From Diplodia intermedia (taxonomy: Eukaryota; Ascomycota; Dothideomycetes; Botryosphaeriales; Botryosphaeriaceae), in contig JAKEKT010000056.1 of the NCBI GenBank assembly GCA_021495925.1, positions 181,674 to 245,673 of the forward strand: a stretch of 64,000 nt of DNA. The letters run 5' to 3'. The notes under the pieces were generated by a model, which ran no database searches, was not told the DNA's origin, and saw nothing but the letters and a program-made list of their open reading frames with translations. Positions 63,011 through 64,000 of this stretch are shown here, piece by piece. The position numbers and the translations under genes are program-made. The stretch's first letter is position 1, and every line of letters starts with the position of its first letter.

Positions 63011-64000
63011 ATGTCTCCCTCCGCACTGCCGTCGCCGCCCACCTACAAGATCGCGTCCATCCCCGCCGACGGCATCGGCCCCGAGGTCGTGGACGCCGGC
63101 ATCGAGGTTCTCAACGCCCTGGCCAGCGCCCTCGGCACCTTTAACCTGGACTTCACCCACTTCGACTGGAGCTCCGAGACGTACAAGAAGACCGGGAAGT
63201 ACATTCCCGACGGCGGTCTCGATGAGTTGAAGAAGCACGACGCCATTCTCTTCGGCGCCGTCGGCGCACCGGGTATGCCCATTCCCAAACCCATCCCTCT
63301 CTCCGGGTGACGTCGCAGTTTCCCCCGTCTTTTTGCAATTGGGATATCCCTCATATGGTTTCTGATACATTCCACAACCCACGCATTTTCCTTCTCTCTC
63401 CCCCCAACCTACCTCCTCCCTCCCCACATAAAAACCTTCCTCCTTGCAAACGTGCCCCCGCACTAACCCCCCCACACGCAAAGACGTCCCCGACCACATC
63501 TCCCTCTGGGGCCTCCGCCTCGCCATCTGCCAACCCTTCCAACAATACGCCAACGTGCGCCCGACCAAAGTCTTCCGGGGCACGCAGTCGCCCCTGCGGT
63601 CCTGCGCCCCCGGCGATCTCGACTGGGTCATCGTCCGCGAAAACAGCGAGGGCGAGTACGCGGGCCAGGGCGGCCGCTCGCACCGCGGCAAGCCGTGGGA
63701 AATCGCCACCGAGACGAGCATCTTTACGCGGCACGCCGTCGAGCGCCTACTACGCTTCGCCTTCGAGACGGCGAGAGCCAGACCCAGGAAGTTGTTGACG
63801 GTTGTGACGAAGAGCAATGCGCAGAGGCATGGGATGGTGCTGTGGGATGAGGTGGCGAGGGAGGTGGCGCGGGAGTTTGAGGATGTGAGCGTCGATAAGA
63901 TGCTTGTTGATGCGATGACGGCGCGCATGGTGATGAGGCCGGAGAGCATCGATACGGTCGTGGCGACGAATCTGGTGAGCGATGATGCCCCGCTTCGCCC
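63011..64000 (+). CDS. Tartrate/D-malate dehydrogenase-like protein (isopropylmalate dehydrogenase superfamily), 5' part
   Basis: Exon 1 is 63011-63272, the intron 63273-63483 (GTATGC, branch CTAAC, GCAAAG, 211 nt), exon 2 63484-63974 and the next intron starts at 63975 (GTGAGC); 251 codons are visible and the rest is off the right edge. IASIPADGIGPEVVDAGIEV is the N-terminal NAD-binding start of this family. DHISLWGLRLAICQPFQQYA, ANVRPTKVFRGTQSPL and VIVRENSEGEYAGQGG are typical of tartrate dehydrogenase/D-malate decarboxylating enzymes rather than isocitrate or isopropylmalate dehydrogenases. LTVVTKSNAQRHGMVLWDEV holds the conserved catalytic Lys. No targeting signal is obvious. Confidence 0.88.

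Noticed and set aside
16740..64000. tRNA genes
   Set aside because: I scanned for the GGTTCGAATCC-type B box and found no candidate with a matching A box; a covariance-model search would be decisive.

Overview
The window is nuclear DNA of a filamentous ascomycete (Pezizomycotina; a dothideomycete-like fungus is my guess, not shown). The evidence is GC-rich genes with short introns of 40-75 nt, GT donors, CTAAC/CTGAC-type branch sites and AG acceptors, plus typical fungal families: Zn2Cys6 regulators, fungal rhodopsin-domain membrane proteins, the KRE33, SEC66 and VPS3844 families, and LPxELxNxIY proteins. Exon boundaries were derived by hand from splice signals, reading frame and family conservation; there is no transcript evidence. 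I saw no convincing tRNA or rRNA gene, CRISPR array or intact autonomous transposon.

Layout. (1) 0-10 kb is a conserved housekeeping block: NPL4 (3' part off the left edge), SEC66, a VPS3844-type protein, a conserved mitochondrial-looking protein, RFC2 and an NAD(P)-dependent epimerase/reductase-like gene. (2) 10-30 kb is an accessory, gene-poor region. It holds six intact members of one expanded F-box-like/2EXR-like family (LPxEL(K/R)NxIY followed by LLRxNKxxYxEA), at least one clear pseudogene of it, degenerate relics, an AT-rich island, tandem repeats and hairpins. A seventh member lies alone at 42.8-43.6 kb. (3) 30-42 kb: a polytopic GT90/CAP10 glycosyltransferase divergent from KRE33 (rRNA/tRNA cytidine acetyltransferase), a GH43 glycosidase and a rhodopsin-domain membrane protein. 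(4) 43.6-64 kb: a probable decayed membrane-protein gene, a Zn2Cys6 regulator, a second rhodopsin-domain protein, two head-to-head Zn2Cys6 regulators, an imidazolonepropionase-like amidohydrolase, a CYP504-type cytochrome P450 (phenylacetate hydroxylase-like) and the start of a tartrate/malate-type dehydrogenase. The last five could be a small catabolic cluster, but co-regulation is only inferred.

The least conventional content is a set of small non-coding inverted-repeat elements that look like MITEs. One family has copies at 2.85, 52.7 and 62.65 kb. A second has copies at 53.2, 59.3 and 60.9 kb; one full copy sits inside the P450 intron, and one truncated copy supplies the stop codon of a transcription factor gene. 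Full copies of both families carry an inner inverted repeat with a similar core. The LPxELxNxIY cluster shows tandem duplication, a shared intron in three members, a variable Cys-rich insert and pseudogene formation, which is the picture expected of a rapidly evolving family.
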